Below, piece after piece: positions 1 through 8,360 of a DNA stretch of 64,000 nucleotides. Position 1 is the stretch's first letter. Every line of letters begins with the position of its first letter. Source of the stretch: Microbacterium terrae. Its GTDB lineage: Bacteria; Actinomycetota; Actinomycetes; Actinomycetales; Microbacteriaceae. The translations under genes were made by a program, and so were the position numbers. The stretch spans positions 248,001 through 312,000 of the forward strand of contig NZ_JAFDSS010000001.1 of NCBI RefSeq assembly GCF_017831975.1. Reading direction: 5' to 3'. A model generated the notes under the pieces. The model worked only from the letters and a program-made list of their open reading frames with translations, did not search any database and was not told the origin of the DNA.

Positions 1-2
1 TC

Positions 3-602
3 ACCGCCTCGCTGCGCGACCTCGCCGACGCCGAGGTCGGCCTGGCGCCCACCTATGCGGCGACGCATCCGTTCGTCCAGGGCGCGCTCTACGCCCACAT
101 CGTCGGCGGTGCCATCGCACTGCTGGTCGGCGCGCTCCAGTTCTGGCGGGGGCTCCGGATGCGCGCTCCCGGCCTGCACCGCTGGCTCGGCCGCCTCTAC
201 CTCGCCGCGGTCGCCGTCGGAGGTGTCGCCGGTCTCGTCATCGCGCCGTCGAGCCCCGCCGGGTACGTCGGACTCTTCGGCTTCGGTGCGCTCGCGGTGC
301 TGTGGCTCGTCACGGCGTGGCGCGCGTACCGGGCAATCCGTCGCGGGGATGTGCCGAGCCATCGCGCCTGGATGATGCGAAACTATGCGCTCACATACTC
401 GGGGGTGATGCTGCGGCTCTGGCTGCCGCTGCTGCTGCTCGCACCCCTCGTGCTCGGGTTGCCGTGGGAGTTCGAGTCGGCGTTCGCGAACGCGTACGCG
501 GCGGTGCCGTTCCTGTGCTGGCTGCCCAACCTGGTGTTCGCGGAGTGGCTGATCCGCCGGCGGGGGCTGCCGTCGTACCGGCTGCTGGTCACGCGCGGGT
601 GA
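3..602 (+). CDS. DUF2306-like membrane protein (5' truncated)
   Basis: The reading frame is open from the first bases, so the true start lies upstream of the window; 199 codons plus stop are visible. The visible part has the features of DUF2306 proteins: an HPFVQGALYAHIVGGAIALL segment, an R-rich turn, then LHRWLGRLYLAAV and further hydrophobic helices (roughly four to five membrane spans). An internal ATG at 159 would remove the conserved HP..LY.H segment, so it is probably not the start. DUF2306 proteins are integral membrane proteins of unknown function. It converges with the LLM oxidoreductase gene 16 nt downstream. Confidence 0.75.
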   Translation, partial: TASLRDLADAEVGLAPTYAATHPFVQGALYAHIVGGAIALLVGALQFWRGLRMRAPGLHRWLGRLYLAAVAVGGVAGLVIAPSSPAGYVGLFGFGALAVLWLVTAWRAYRAIRRGDVPSHRAWMMRNYALTYSGVMLRLWLPLLLLAPLVLGLPWEFESAFANAYAAVPFLCWLPNLVFAEWLIRRRGLPSYRLLVTRG

Positions 603-618
603 GCCTCAGCGGCGCCGG

Positions 619-1545
619 TCAGCGCGGCAGGTGGGGGAGCACCTCGATGCCGAGGTAGTCGACGTGGTCGGCATCCTGCAGATCGAGCAGCTGGAAGTAC
701 ACGCGCTCGATGCCGAACGAGCGGTAGTGCGCGACGCGCTCGCCGATCTCGTCGGGCCCGCCCACGATGTTCGTGCCGTCGCGCACCTCGTCGAGCGACT
801 TGCCGATGCGGGCGGCTCGGCGCGCGACCTCGGCGTCGTCGCCGCCGGCGAAGGTCGACATGGCGAGCGACAGGCGCACGGTGGCCGGGTCGCGGCCGAT
901 GCGCTCGCACGCCCGGTGCAGGTTGTCGATCCGCTCCTGGATCTGGTGGTCTTCGGGGAAGCCCACGTTGTACTCGGTCGCGAACCGCGCGACGAGGTCG
1001 GGGGTGCGGCGGGGTCCGCCGCCGCCGATGATCACGGGTACGGGGCTCTGCACGGGCTTCGGGAGGGCCGGGGCGTCGTCGAGCCGGTAGTTCGCGCCCG
1101 TGAACGAGTACGACCCACCGACGGGGGTCGACCACAGCCCCGTCACGATCTCGAGCTGCTCCTCGAGGTGGTCGAACCGCTTCGCGGGGAACGGGATGCC
1201 GTAGGCCTGATGCTCCCGCTCGAACCAGCCGGCACCGAGACCCAGCTCGACCCGCCCTCCCGACATCTCGTCGACCTGGGCGACCTGGATCGCGAGGACG
1301 GCCGGGTGGCGGAACGTGACCGGCGAGACGAGCGTGCCGAGGCGGATGCGCGAGGTCTCGCGCGCGAGACCGGCGAGCGTGGTCCACGCGTCGGTGGGGC
1401 CGGGAAGGCCGTCGCCCATCCCGCTCAGGTAGTGGTCGGAGCGGAAGTAGCCGGTGAAGCCGGTGCGCTCCGCGACCTGCGCGTACGCGAGCTGGTCGCC
1501 GTAGGTGCCTCCGAGGTGCGGCTCGGTGAAGACGCAGTACTCCAC
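619..1545 (-). CDS. LLM-class F420/flavin-dependent oxidoreductase
   Basis: A 308-residue protein of the luciferase-like monooxygenase TIM-barrel fold. Visible family features are SRIRLGTLVSPVTFRHP near residue 80, GGRVELGLGAGWFEREH near residue 110, the KRFDHLEEQLEI helix, and VPVIIGGGGPRRTP near residue 180. These proteins usually bind F420 or FMN and oxidise or reduce small organic substrates; the substrate cannot be told from sequence. The chosen start is GTG at 1545, two bases after the stop of the upstream cation transporter, giving a protein that begins VEYCVFTEP; upstream in-frame codons belong to that other gene. It is probably co-transcribed with the transporter. Confidence 0.85.
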   Translation of the reverse strand: MEYCVFTEPHLGGTYGDQLAYAQVAERTGFTGYFRSDHYLSGMGDGLPGPTDAWTTLAGLARETSRIRLGTLVSPVTFRHPAVLAIQVAQVDEMSGGRVELGLGAGWFEREHQAYGIPFPAKRFDHLEEQLEIVTGLWSTPVGGSYSFTGANYRLDDAPALPKPVQSPVPVIIGGGGPRRTPDLVARFATEYNVGFPEDHQIQERIDNLHRACERIGRDPATVRLSLAMSTFAGGDDAEVARRAARIGKSLDEVRDGTNIVGGPDEIGERVAHYRSFGIERVYFQLLDLQDADHVDYLGIEVLPHLPR

Positions 1546-1547
1546 GT

Positions 1548-2513
1548 TCAGTCCACCGACCGGATGACGAACTCCTCGGTGGGAGGGTTCGGATCCTTGT
1601 CGGGGCGGTAGATGTCGGGCTCGAGGTAGATGACGCGCGCGGTGGGCACCGCCGCGCGGATGCGGTTCTCGACCCGATCGATGTCGGCGGCCACGTGGGC
1701 GAGCGGGGCGTCGGAGGCGAACCCGAGCTTGGCCGCGACGAGGAGCTCGTCGGGACCGAGGTAGAGGGTCTTGATGTGGATGAGCTTGTGCACCTCGGGG
1801 CCGTCGGCGATAGCGCCGACGATGCGGTCGTGGTCGGCGTCGGTCGCGCCCTCGCCCACCAGCAGGCTCTTCGTCTCGATGCCGAGCACGATCGCGACGA
1901 GGATCAGCAGCGTGCCGATCATGAGCGTGCCGATCGCGTCGAAGATCGGATTGTGGGTGATCGCGGTCATGCCGACGCCGAACAGCGCGAATGCCAGACC
2001 GGTCAGCGCGGCGATGTCCTCGAGCAGCACGACGGGCAGCTCGGGTGCCTTCGCGTGCCGCACGAACGACACCCACGACTGGCCCTTGCCGCGCACGTGG
2101 TTGCTCTCCTGGATCGCCGTGCGCAGCGAGAACGACTCGAGGCCGATGGCGATCACCAGCACGATGATCGGCACCCAGACGTTCTCGAGCTCGTGCGGGT
2201 GGGTGAGCTTGTCGACGCCCTCGTAGATCGAGAACAGGCCGCCGACCGAGAACAGGATGATCGACACGACGAACGCGTACACGTACCGTTCGCGTCCGTA
2301 CCCGAACGGATGCTCGCGGTCGGCCGCGCGCTTGGCCCGGCGCCCGCCGAAGAGCAGCAGCAGCTGGTTCCCGGAATCGGCGACCGAGTGGATCGCCTCG
2401 GCGAGCATCGACGCGGAACCCGAGATGAACCAGGCGATGAACTTCGCCAGGGCGATGCCCATGTTCGCCAGGAACGCCGCGATGATCGCCTTGCCGCCGC
2501 CGGAAGCACTCAT
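1548..2513 (-). CDS. Cation diffusion facilitator (CDF) family transporter
   Basis: A 321-residue membrane protein with about six membrane helices and a soluble C-terminal domain, the normal CDF layout. The second helix carries AEAIHSVADSGNQ, matching the HxxxD metal site of CDF proteins, and the loop after it has REHPFGYGRERYVYA, a conserved CDF stretch. Members export Zn, Mn, Fe or Co by proton antiport; the metal cannot be assigned here. The start ATG at 2513 lies 7 nt after a TAGACT box (2521-2526, minus strand), so the mRNA is probably leaderless. Its last 12 residues (PPTEEFVIRSVD) closely resemble those of the neighbouring hydrolase; see findings. Confidence 0.9.
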   Translation of the reverse strand: MSASGGGKAIIAAFLANMGIALAKFIAWFISGSASMLAEAIHSVADSGNQLLLLFGGRRAKRAADREHPFGYGRERYVYAFVVSIILFSVGGLFSIYEGVDKLTHPHELENVWVPIIVLVIAIGLESFSLRTAIQESNHVRGKGQSWVSFVRHAKAPELPVVLLEDIAALTGLAFALFGVGMTAITHNPIFDAIGTLMIGTLLILVAIVLGIETKSLLVGEGATDADHDRIVGAIADGPEVHKLIHIKTLYLGPDELLVAAKLGFASDAPLAHVAADIDRVENRIRAAVPTARVIYLEPDIYRPDKDPNPPTEEFVIRSVD

Positions 2514-2580
2514 GGGGATGAGTCTACGGACACCGTGACGGTGCGCCGCGACCCCGGTTCGGCCGCTGCGCGACGCGCGA

Positions 2581-3693
2581 TCAGTCCGACGACGGGATGA
2601 TGAACGCCTCCGTCGGCGGTGCGGGGTCGGCCGGGGCGCCGACGTATCCGATGGCCCCGAGGAGCGCGTGTCGGAACTCCGCCGGCCGCTCCAGGTGAGG
2701 GGAGTGCCCGACGCCCTCGAGGGCGACCTCGCGCACCTCCCCGCCGGCAGCGGTGTAGCGGGCGAGCACGTCACGCGTCTGCGACACCATCGGCTGGGCC
2801 GGCGCGACGTCGTCGCCGGGCCAGCCGGGCACGATTCCGAGCTTTCCGAGGTTGTTCAGGTCGAAGAACGAGGCATCCGACACGATCGCATCCGTCGTGC
2901 CGTGCACCCACACGATCGGCGGCTTCACCGCGAGGTCGACGATGCCCGACACGTCGAAGTACTGCGGCGCCATGGTGTTGAGCACGCCGACCCGGCCGGC
3001 GGCGAAGCCGGGCCAGTTGTCACTCGCGACCCCGTCGCCCGGGTAGTTGCCGGAGGCGGTCGAGGTCGTGAGCATGGAGGCGACCCAGACGTCTTCGTGC
3101 TCGGTCGTGTACGCCGCCGAGACGTAGCCCGAGCGGAACACGCTGCGCGGCGAGGTCGGCGCCTCGTCACTGTCGTCGTCGCGGGTGAGGCGCTCGACGA
3201 AGTCGGGGTTCGCCCCGCCGCCGCCGCACCCGGCGTCGTCGTCGGTGAGGCGCGTGCCGTCGCGGCGGGTGCCGCCGAAGCCGAACGGCGAGACCGGCGC
3301 CTGCAGGGTCAGGCTCAGGGCGCCGTGGTCGATCGCGTGCTGCATCACGACACCTCCGCCCATCGACCATCCGACGAGGTGCACCGCCGGGAGGCCCAGC
3401 GCGTCGAGGGTCGCCTTCACGTCGTCGCTGAAGTCGCGCACGCCCCGGGTGGCGTCGATCGGCGCGTGCTCGGTGCCCCCGAAGCCGCGCAGATCGACGG
3501 CGATCACGCGCAGGTCGCCGGGCAGATCCTGCATGATCTCCTGCCAGAACAGCGACGACGAGACATTGCCGTGCACGAGGACGACGGTGCGCTCGGGAGG
3601 AGTGGAGGGGTCGTCGCCATCGCGCTCGAGGATGTTCACGTCGAGTCGGGGCGTGGCCACGATCCGCTGGGTGATGCCGTCGAAGAGCGTCAT
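2581..3693 (-). CDS. Alpha/beta hydrolase
   Basis: A 370-residue alpha/beta hydrolase. The oxyanion motif VLVHGNVSSSLFW lies near residue 42, the nucleophile elbow GWSMGG puts the catalytic serine near residue 110, an acid candidate is Asp in VWVHGTTDAIVSD, and the histidine is in GVGHSPHLERP near the C-terminus. It is longer than simple hydrolases because of a cap insert of about 100 residues between strand 6 and the acid. The substrate is unknown. A promoter is visible upstream (TTCACC at 3770-3775, TATAGT at 3746-3751, minus strand), and a GGGAGG ribosome site precedes the ATG, so this gene has a conventional leader. It is transcribed away from the SRPBCC gene's end. Confidence 0.85.
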   Translation of the reverse strand: MTLFDGITQRIVATPRLDVNILERDGDDPSTPPERTVVLVHGNVSSSLFWQEIMQDLPGDLRVIAVDLRGFGGTEHAPIDATRGVRDFSDDVKATLDALGLPAVHLVGWSMGGGVVMQHAIDHGALSLTLQAPVSPFGFGGTRRDGTRLTDDDAGCGGGGANPDFVERLTRDDDSDEAPTSPRSVFRSGYVSAAYTTEHEDVWVASMLTTSTASGNYPGDGVASDNWPGFAAGRVGVLNTMAPQYFDVSGIVDLAVKPPIVWVHGTTDAIVSDASFFDLNNLGKLGIVPGWPGDDVAPAQPMVSQTRDVLARYTAAGGEVREVALEGVGHSPHLERPAEFRHALLGAIGYVGAPADPAPPTEAFIIPSSD

Positions 3694-3745
3694 TCCGGGT
3701 GCCTCCCACCTCGTCGCGGAGGCCTCGGTGCCGCCCGCCACCTCG

Positions 3746-3775
3746 ACTATAACCCCGGCTGCAGACGCAGGTGAA
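3746..3775 (-). promoter_or_regulatory. Promoter of the alpha/beta hydrolase
   Basis: On the minus strand a TTCACC box (3770-3775) is followed after 18 bp by TATAGT (3746-3751). The gene start is 52 nt further on with a GGGAGG ribosome-binding site, so this mRNA should have a normal leader, unlike many neighbours. Confidence 0.5.
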
Positions 3776-3782
3776 TCAGGTT

Positions 3783-4433
3783 TCAGGTTCCGGTGTAGAA
3801 GCCGTACGTTGCGTCGGCCGAGGCCTGCGCCGCGACAGCATCCCCGCCGTCGGCGACCTGGGCGCGCGCCCATCCGTCGGCGGCGGCGCGGTAGAACGAG
3901 CGACCCTCGTCGGTGAAGGCCCACGCCTCCGCCGTCTCGGGTGTGACGTCGCCGCTCCCCGCGAGGTGGAGTGCCAGGCCGAGCAGGCCGCCGTCCCAGC
4001 CGACGCCGGTGGCGCCGGGGCCGTAGAGCTCCCAGAACCCCGGCGGCAGGTCCGCCGTGCGCGCCGTGTGGATCAGTTCGAGCCGCGTCGTGTCGGACCC
4101 CTCGCTGCGCAGGGCGATCTCGATCCACGACACGCCTCCGCCGTACTCCCACGTCGCCCGGTAGCCGGCGCTGCCGTCGGCGGGGGGAGTGCATGCGAGC
4201 ACCTCGCCGGCGGCGTTGCCCTCCAGCTGGTAGCGGCCGCCCAGGGTCAGCTCGCCCGAGACGGGCAGGAACCAGCGGGCGATGCGGTCGGCCGAGGTCA
4301 CGGCATCCCACACGTCGTCGAGGGGTGACGGGTAGGTCTGCGCGAGCGTCTGCACGCGGGTCTCGGCGCCGTCCAATGCATCGGTGCGCACCGCGCGGTC
4401 CACCGCCGCGATCTGCGCGTTCACATCCACCAT
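3783..4433 (-). CDS. SRPBCC-domain protein (AHSA1-like)
   Basis: A 216-residue protein with an AHSA1/START-like SRPBCC fold: YPSPLDDVWDAVTSADRIARWF near residue 40, then GELTLGGRYQLEGNAAGEVLACTPP, and a tryptophan-containing strand (YRATWEYGGGVSWIEIAL). Such proteins bind hydrophobic ligands or act as co-chaperones; the exact role is unknown. The start ATG at 4433 is one base after the stop of the ArsR gene, so the two are translationally coupled. ArsR-SRPBCC pairs are a frequent actinobacterial arrangement, in which the regulator represses its own operon. Confidence 0.85.
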   Translation of the reverse strand: MVDVNAQIAAVDRAVRTDALDGAETRVQTLAQTYPSPLDDVWDAVTSADRIARWFLPVSGELTLGGRYQLEGNAAGEVLACTPPADGSAGYRATWEYGGGVSWIEIALRSEGSDTTRLELIHTARTADLPPGFWELYGPGATGVGWDGGLLGLALHLAGSGDVTPETAEAWAFTDEGRSFYRAAADGWARAQVADGGDAVAAQASADATYGFYTGT

Positions 4434-4434
4434 G

Positions 4435-4842
4435 TCAGTTCTCCTTGTCGGGTGAGGGGTCGTCGGCGTCGGTGTCGGCGGCGATGTCGGGTGCGGCATC
4501 CGGAGCCTGCTCGTCCAGGCGTCGCCGCCGGCGTCCGCGCGCGAGCTCGGTGCCGAGGGCGTCGAGTCTCGGCTGCCAGAATGTCCGGAACGGGTCGAAC
4601 CACGCGTCGGCGAGTTCGAGCGGAGTCGGGTCGATCGCGTAGAGCCGTCGCGTTCCGTCGGGCCGCGCCGTCGCGAATCCGGTCTCGCGCAGCACGCGGA
4701 GGTGCTGCGAAACGGCCGGCTGCGAGATGCCGAACTCGCGCTGCACCGCGTCTCCGATGTCGCCGGCGCTCATCTCGCCGGCGGCGAGGAGTTCGAGGAT
4801 GCGCCGCCGCACGGGATCACCGAGGACGTCGAGTGCGTGCAT
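4435..4842 (-). CDS. ArsR-family winged-helix repressor
   Basis: A 135-residue regulator. MHALDVLGDPVRRRILELLAAGE opens the winged-helix domain, the recognition helix is near ISQPAVSQHLRVLRETG (residues ~40-57), and the wing contains DGTRRLYAID. The C-terminal third is charged and low in complexity. No cysteine pair typical of metal-sensing ArsR proteins is visible, so it more likely belongs to the SRPBCC-linked, non-metal subgroup. The ATG at 4842 follows an AACAAT box by 6 nt with no ribosome site, consistent with a leaderless mRNA. The 32-bp palindrome just upstream is the likely autoregulatory operator, which would also affect divergent proC. Confidence 0.9.
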   Translation of the reverse strand: MHALDVLGDPVRRRILELLAAGEMSAGDIGDAVQREFGISQPAVSQHLRVLRETGFATARPDGTRRLYAIDPTPLELADAWFDPFRTFWQPRLDALGTELARGRRRRRLDEQAPDAAPDIAADTDADDPSPDKEN

Positions 4843-4852
4843 GGTTTCATTG

Positions 4853-4884
4853 TTCAGTCTTAACTTATATAAGTCAAGACTGAA
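4853..4884. promoter_or_regulatory. 32-bp palindromic operator/promoter between arsR and proC
   Basis: The arms TTCAGTCTT and AAGACTGAA flank a TATATAA-rich centre; the whole 32 bp is palindromic apart from one mismatched pair. It is strikingly A+T rich for this region. On the minus strand it holds a TTGACT -35 box with AACAAT 17 bp later, next to the arsR start, so a bound repressor would occlude the arsR promoter. It lies 28 bp from the proC start codon. Confidence 0.8.
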
Positions 4885-4911
4885 CTTATCCGCCGAGCCT
4901 AGGATGGCGGG

Positions 4912-5748
4912 ATGACCGACGACATGCTTCCCCCCATCGCGATCATCGGAGCCGGGTCGATGGGCGGCGCGATCCTGCACGGCCTCGTGTCGTCGGGGAT
5001 CGCCCCGCGGATCGTCGTCACGAACCGCAGCGTCGCCAAAGCGGAGCTCCTCGCCGGCCTCGCGGGGGTCGAGAGCATCGCACTCGAGGCCGAGCCCGAC
5101 GGGAACACCCGCGCCGCGGCGACGGCAGACGTCGTGCTCATCGGGGTGAAGCCCGCGATGGTGCCCGACCTGCTGCGCGAGATCGCGCCGACGCTGCGCC
5201 CCGGCACGCTCGTTGTCAGCCTCGCCGCCGGAGTGACGATCGCGACGTTCGAGCGGATCCTGGGCGCCGGGATCCCGGTGCTGCGGTCGATGCCGAACAC
5301 CCCCGCTGTCGTCGGCAAGGCCGTGACCGGTCTGGCACAGGGGAGCACCGCCGACGCCGCCGCTGTCGCCGTCGCGCGGCGGCTGTTCGAGACGTGCGGC
5401 GCGGTCGTCGAGGTCCCAGAGGCGCAGATCGACCCGCTGTCGACCATCTCGGGTTCGGGGCCTGCGTACGTCTTCCTCCTGATCGAGGAGCTGACCCGCG
5501 CTGCGATCGGCAAGGGTTTCGCCGAACCCGAGGCGCGCCTCATGGCCGAGCAGACCTTCATCGGCGCCGCGGCTCTGCTCGACGCGACGGGGGAGGACCC
5601 GGCCGAGCTGCGCCGTCGGGTCACCAGCCCCAAGGGCACCACCGAGCGCGCTATCGCGGTGCTGCAGGAGGCGCGCCTCGACGAGGTGTTCGCACGCGCC
5701 ACGGATGCCGCGCTCGACCGGGCGCGGGAGCTGGCGCAGGGCGCCTGA
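4912..5748 (+). CDS. proC: Pyrroline-5-carboxylate reductase
   Basis: A 278-residue enzyme that reduces 1-pyrroline-5-carboxylate to L-proline with NAD(P)H, the last step of proline synthesis. The N-terminal Rossmann motif is IAIIGAGSMGGAILHGL, followed by VLIGVKPAMVPDLL; the central segment LRSMPNTPAVVGKAVTGL and the C-terminal signature with STISGSGPAYVFLLIEEL and ATGEDPAELRRRVTSPKGTTERAI are typical. Length matches the family. The start ATG is 6 nt after a TAGGAT box, suggesting a leaderless transcript. It is divergent from the ArsR operon and shares its control region. Confidence 0.96.
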   Translation: MTDDMLPPIAIIGAGSMGGAILHGLVSSGIAPRIVVTNRSVAKAELLAGLAGVESIALEAEPDGNTRAAATADVVLIGVKPAMVPDLLREIAPTLRPGTLVVSLAAGVTIATFERILGAGIPVLRSMPNTPAVVGKAVTGLAQGSTADAAAVAVARRLFETCGAVVEVPEAQIDPLSTISGSGPAYVFLLIEELTRAAIGKGFAEPEARLMAEQTFIGAAALLDATGEDPAELRRRVTSPKGTTERAIAVLQEARLDEVFARATDAALDRARELAQGA

Positions 5749-5772
5749 CCGGCCTCGCGCAGGTGCGCCGAC

Positions 5773-6444
5773 TCAGCGGTCGAGCGCTGCGAACCTCTCG
5801 ATGTCGGAGTTCGTGCCCGACACGATGATGAGGTCGTGGTTGGTGACGATCGTGTTGGCCTCGGCATAGCGGAACGGCTTGCCGGGGCTCTTCACACCGA
5901 CCACGGTGACGTTGTACTTCGTGCGCACGCCGGATTCGTTGAGGCCGACCCCGCGGATGAACTTCGGCGGGTACATCTTGGCCAGCACGAAGTCGTCGTC
6001 GAAGCGGATGAAGTCGAGCATGCGCCCGCTCACCAGGTGCGCGACGCGCTCACCGGCCTCGCGCTCGGGGTAGATCACGTGGTTCGCGCCGACGCGGGCC
6101 AGGATCTTGCCGTGCGACTGCGACACCGCCTTCGCCCAGATCTGCGGCACCTTCAGGTCGACGAGGTTGGCCGTGATGAGGACGGATGCCTCGATCGACG
6201 AGCCCACCGCGACGACTGCCACCTGGAAGTCCTGCGCGCCGATCTGCGTGAGCGCATCCATGTTGCGGGCGTCCGCCTGCACGGTGTGGGTGACCCGCTC
6301 GGACCACTTCTGCACCAGCTCGAGGTTGTCGTCGATCGCGAGCACCTCGCGCTCGAGTCGGTCGAGCTCTCCCGCACAGGCGGCACCGAAGCGCCCGAGT
6401 CCGATGACGAGGACGGGCGCGTCGCTCCTGATCCGCTCAACCAA
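5773..6444 (-). CDS. trkA: TrkA/KtrA-type potassium channel regulatory subunit
   Basis: A 223-residue cytosolic protein with one RCK domain: VLVIGLGRFGAACAGELDR near residues 11-29 is the nucleotide-binding Rossmann motif, followed by ADARNMDAL and VVAVGSSIEASVLIT; an RCK_C domain follows (FIRGVGLNESGVRTKYNVTVVGV to the end). It gates the membrane subunit TrkH in response to nucleotides. A single RCK unit of this length is Ktr-like and would assemble as a ring. It overlaps the trkH stop by 8 nt, so translation is coupled. Confidence 0.92.
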   Translation of the reverse strand: MVERIRSDAPVLVIGLGRFGAACAGELDRLEREVLAIDDNLELVQKWSERVTHTVQADARNMDALTQIGAQDFQVAVVAVGSSIEASVLITANLVDLKVPQIWAKAVSQSHGKILARVGANHVIYPEREAGERVAHLVSGRMLDFIRFDDDFVLAKMYPPKFIRGVGLNESGVRTKYNVTVVGVKSPGKPFRYAEANTIVTNHDLIIVSGTNSDIERFAALDR

Positions 6445-7876
6445 CGATCGGCCTTTCGACGGGCAGCGAGTAGAGCTGCGAACGGGATGTCGCGGCCACC
6501 GCTGCGGCGAGAGTCACTGTACCAATGCGGCCCATGAAGATCGTCAGGGCCATGACGTAGACGGCGGGGTCGCTGAGTTCGGCCGTCAGGCCGGTCGACA
6601 GGCCGACGGTGCCGAACGCCGAGATGACGTCGAACAGCACGTCCGACACGGGCTCCTGGCTGATCTGCGAGATGACGATCGTCGAGAGGGCCACGATCGT
6701 CGCGCCCCACGCGACGACCGAGAGCGCGACGCGCTGCACGTCGCTCGGGATGCGGCGCCCGAACGCCTGCACCGAGGGGCGGCCCTTGGCCTCCGAGAAC
6801 ACGGCGAGGGCGAGCACGGCGAGCGTGGTCACCTTGATGCCGCCGGCCGTCGACGCGGAGCCGCCGCCGACGAACATGAGCATGCAGCCGACGATCAGCG
6901 ACGATCCGTACAGCTCGCCGATGTCGACGACCGAGAAGCCGCCCGAGCGCGTCATCGCCGAGAGGAAGAACGCCTGGAACGTCGTGTCCCACGCGTTCAT
7001 CGAGCCGAGGGTCTCGGGGTTGTTGTACTCGAGCGTGAGGAACGCGGCTGCACCCGCGAAGAACAGCAGCACGGTGGTGATGATGGTGAGCTTCGTGTGC
7101 AGCGGCCACTTGCGCACATGCCAGAGCTGCTTGCGGAGCGCATAGATGACGGGGAACCCGATGCTGCCGAGGAAGACGCCGATCATCAGCACGGTGAGGA
7201 GGAAGTAGTCGTCGGCGAAGGGGACGAGGCCACCGGGGTTCGGCGTGAACCCGGTGTTCGTGAAGGCCATCGCCGCATAGAACGGGGCTTCCCAGAGAGC
7301 GTCGATCGGACGGATGCCGGCGAGGATCAGCGACGGATACAGAGCCAGCGCCACGAGGCCCTCGATGAGGAGCGTCGACAGCGCGACGGTGCGCAGCAAC
7401 TGGCCGACCTCGCCGAGGCGGACGGTCTGGCCCTCGTTCACCGGGCCGCCGTGGGTGCGGAGCGGATTGGAGTCGCTCGCCGCGATGAGCTTCGCGCGCA
7501 GTCCGAGCCGCTTCGAGATGACGAGGCCGAGGATCGACGCGAGCGTCAGCACGCCCATGCCGCCGATGTTGACGCCGATGAAGATGACCACCTTGCCGAA
7601 GGCGGAGAAGGTGGTCGCGATGTCGACGGTGGAGAGGCCGGTCACACAGATCGTCGACACGGCGGTGAAGAGGGCGTCGGCCAGGGGCAGGCGCCTGCCG
7701 TTCGCCGACGCGGCGGGCAGCGAGAGCAGCGCTGTGAAGACCAGGATGAGCGACACGAAGACGAGAACCGCGAACCGCGCCGGCGACGAGGTCGTCAGAT
7801 TGCGCAGCCGATCCCAGGATGCCCGGGGCGCGAGAACCATCCGCCGAACGATCGACCCCTGTGGGTCAGTCGCCAT
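6437..7876 (-). CDS. trkH: TrkH/KtrB-type potassium uptake membrane subunit
   Basis: A 479-residue membrane protein of the Trk/Ktr/HKT superfamily. The four pore loops are visible in order: STICVTGLSTVD near residue 75, AFTNTGFTPNPGG, SAMTRSGGFSVVD and SAFGTVGLSTGLT, each with the filter glycine. It conducts K+ (possibly with Na+) into the cell, regulated by TrkA, whose gene follows with an 8-nt overlap. The start ATG has a GAAAGGGG ribosome-binding site about 6 nt upstream. The short length compared with E. coli TrkH fits the KtrB subgroup. Confidence 0.93.
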   Translation of the reverse strand: MATDPQGSIVRRMVLAPRASWDRLRNLTTSSPARFAVLVFVSLILVFTALLSLPAASANGRRLPLADALFTAVSTICVTGLSTVDIATTFSAFGKVVIFIGVNIGGMGVLTLASILGLVISKRLGLRAKLIAASDSNPLRTHGGPVNEGQTVRLGEVGQLLRTVALSTLLIEGLVALALYPSLILAGIRPIDALWEAPFYAAMAFTNTGFTPNPGGLVPFADDYFLLTVLMIGVFLGSIGFPVIYALRKQLWHVRKWPLHTKLTIITTVLLFFAGAAAFLTLEYNNPETLGSMNAWDTTFQAFFLSAMTRSGGFSVVDIGELYGSSLIVGCMLMFVGGGSASTAGGIKVTTLAVLALAVFSEAKGRPSVQAFGRRIPSDVQRVALSVVAWGATIVALSTIVISQISQEPVSDVLFDVISAFGTVGLSTGLTAELSDPAVYVMALTIFMGRIGTVTLAAAVAATSRSQLYSLPVERPIVG

Positions 7877-7947
7877 GCGTCGCCCCTTTCGGTCGCTCCG
7901 GAACCCCGCTCATGGTACTCCGCGGGGCGCACGACTAATCTGAGCAC

Positions 7948-8352
7948 ATGGCGGACATCTTCGACGTGATCGCGGACGGTACACGTCGCGACATCCTGCG
8001 ACTGCTCCTGGACCGCTCGAACGTCGGCGAGCGTGGCACGAGCGTGTCGCACATCGTCCACGAGCTCGGCACGAGCCAGCCGACGGTGTCGAAGCATCTG
8101 AAGGTCCTCCGCGAGGCGCACCTCGTCACGGTTCGCGAAGAGGGGCAGCACCGCTACTACAGCCTCTCGTCGGAGCCTCTCGACGAGGTCGACGACTGGC
8201 TGGTGCCGTTCCTGGGCGACGATGCCGCCGCTGCCGCCGGGGTCCCGGTGCTGACGGACTCCGCCGCCCACGCGGCCGAGGTGGTCGGCCGCGCGGCGGC
8301 GTCGGCGAAGTACGCCGTGGCGAACGCCCTCAAGAAGCTCCCCGGCCGCTGA
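7948..8352 (+). CDS. ArsR-family winged-helix regulator
   Basis: A 134-residue regulator: FDVIADGTRRDILRLLLDR opens the domain, the recognition helix is near GTSQPTVSKHLKVLREAHLV (residues ~45-65), and the wing has EEGQHRYYSL. A 45-residue Ala/Val-rich tail follows that may help dimerise. No metal-binding cysteines are visible. The ATG is 6 nt after TAATCT, so the mRNA is probably leaderless. It is divergent from trkH and convergent with the ABC permease; its target is unknown, though the proximity of both suggests either could be regulated. Confidence 0.88.
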   Translation: MADIFDVIADGTRRDILRLLLDRSNVGERGTSVSHIVHELGTSQPTVSKHLKVLREAHLVTVREEGQHRYYSLSSEPLDEVDDWLVPFLGDDAAAAAGVPVLTDSAAHAAEVVGRAAASAKYAVANALKKLPGR

Positions 8353-8360
8353 TCAGCGGC
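8345..8360. terminator. Palindrome over two convergent stop codons
   Basis: A perfect 16-bp palindrome (GCCGCT-GATC-AGCGGC as a hairpin) contains the TGA of the ArsR gene and the TGA of the opposing ABC permease, which directly abut. It could act as a bidirectional terminator, but there is no T-tract. Confidence 0.4.
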
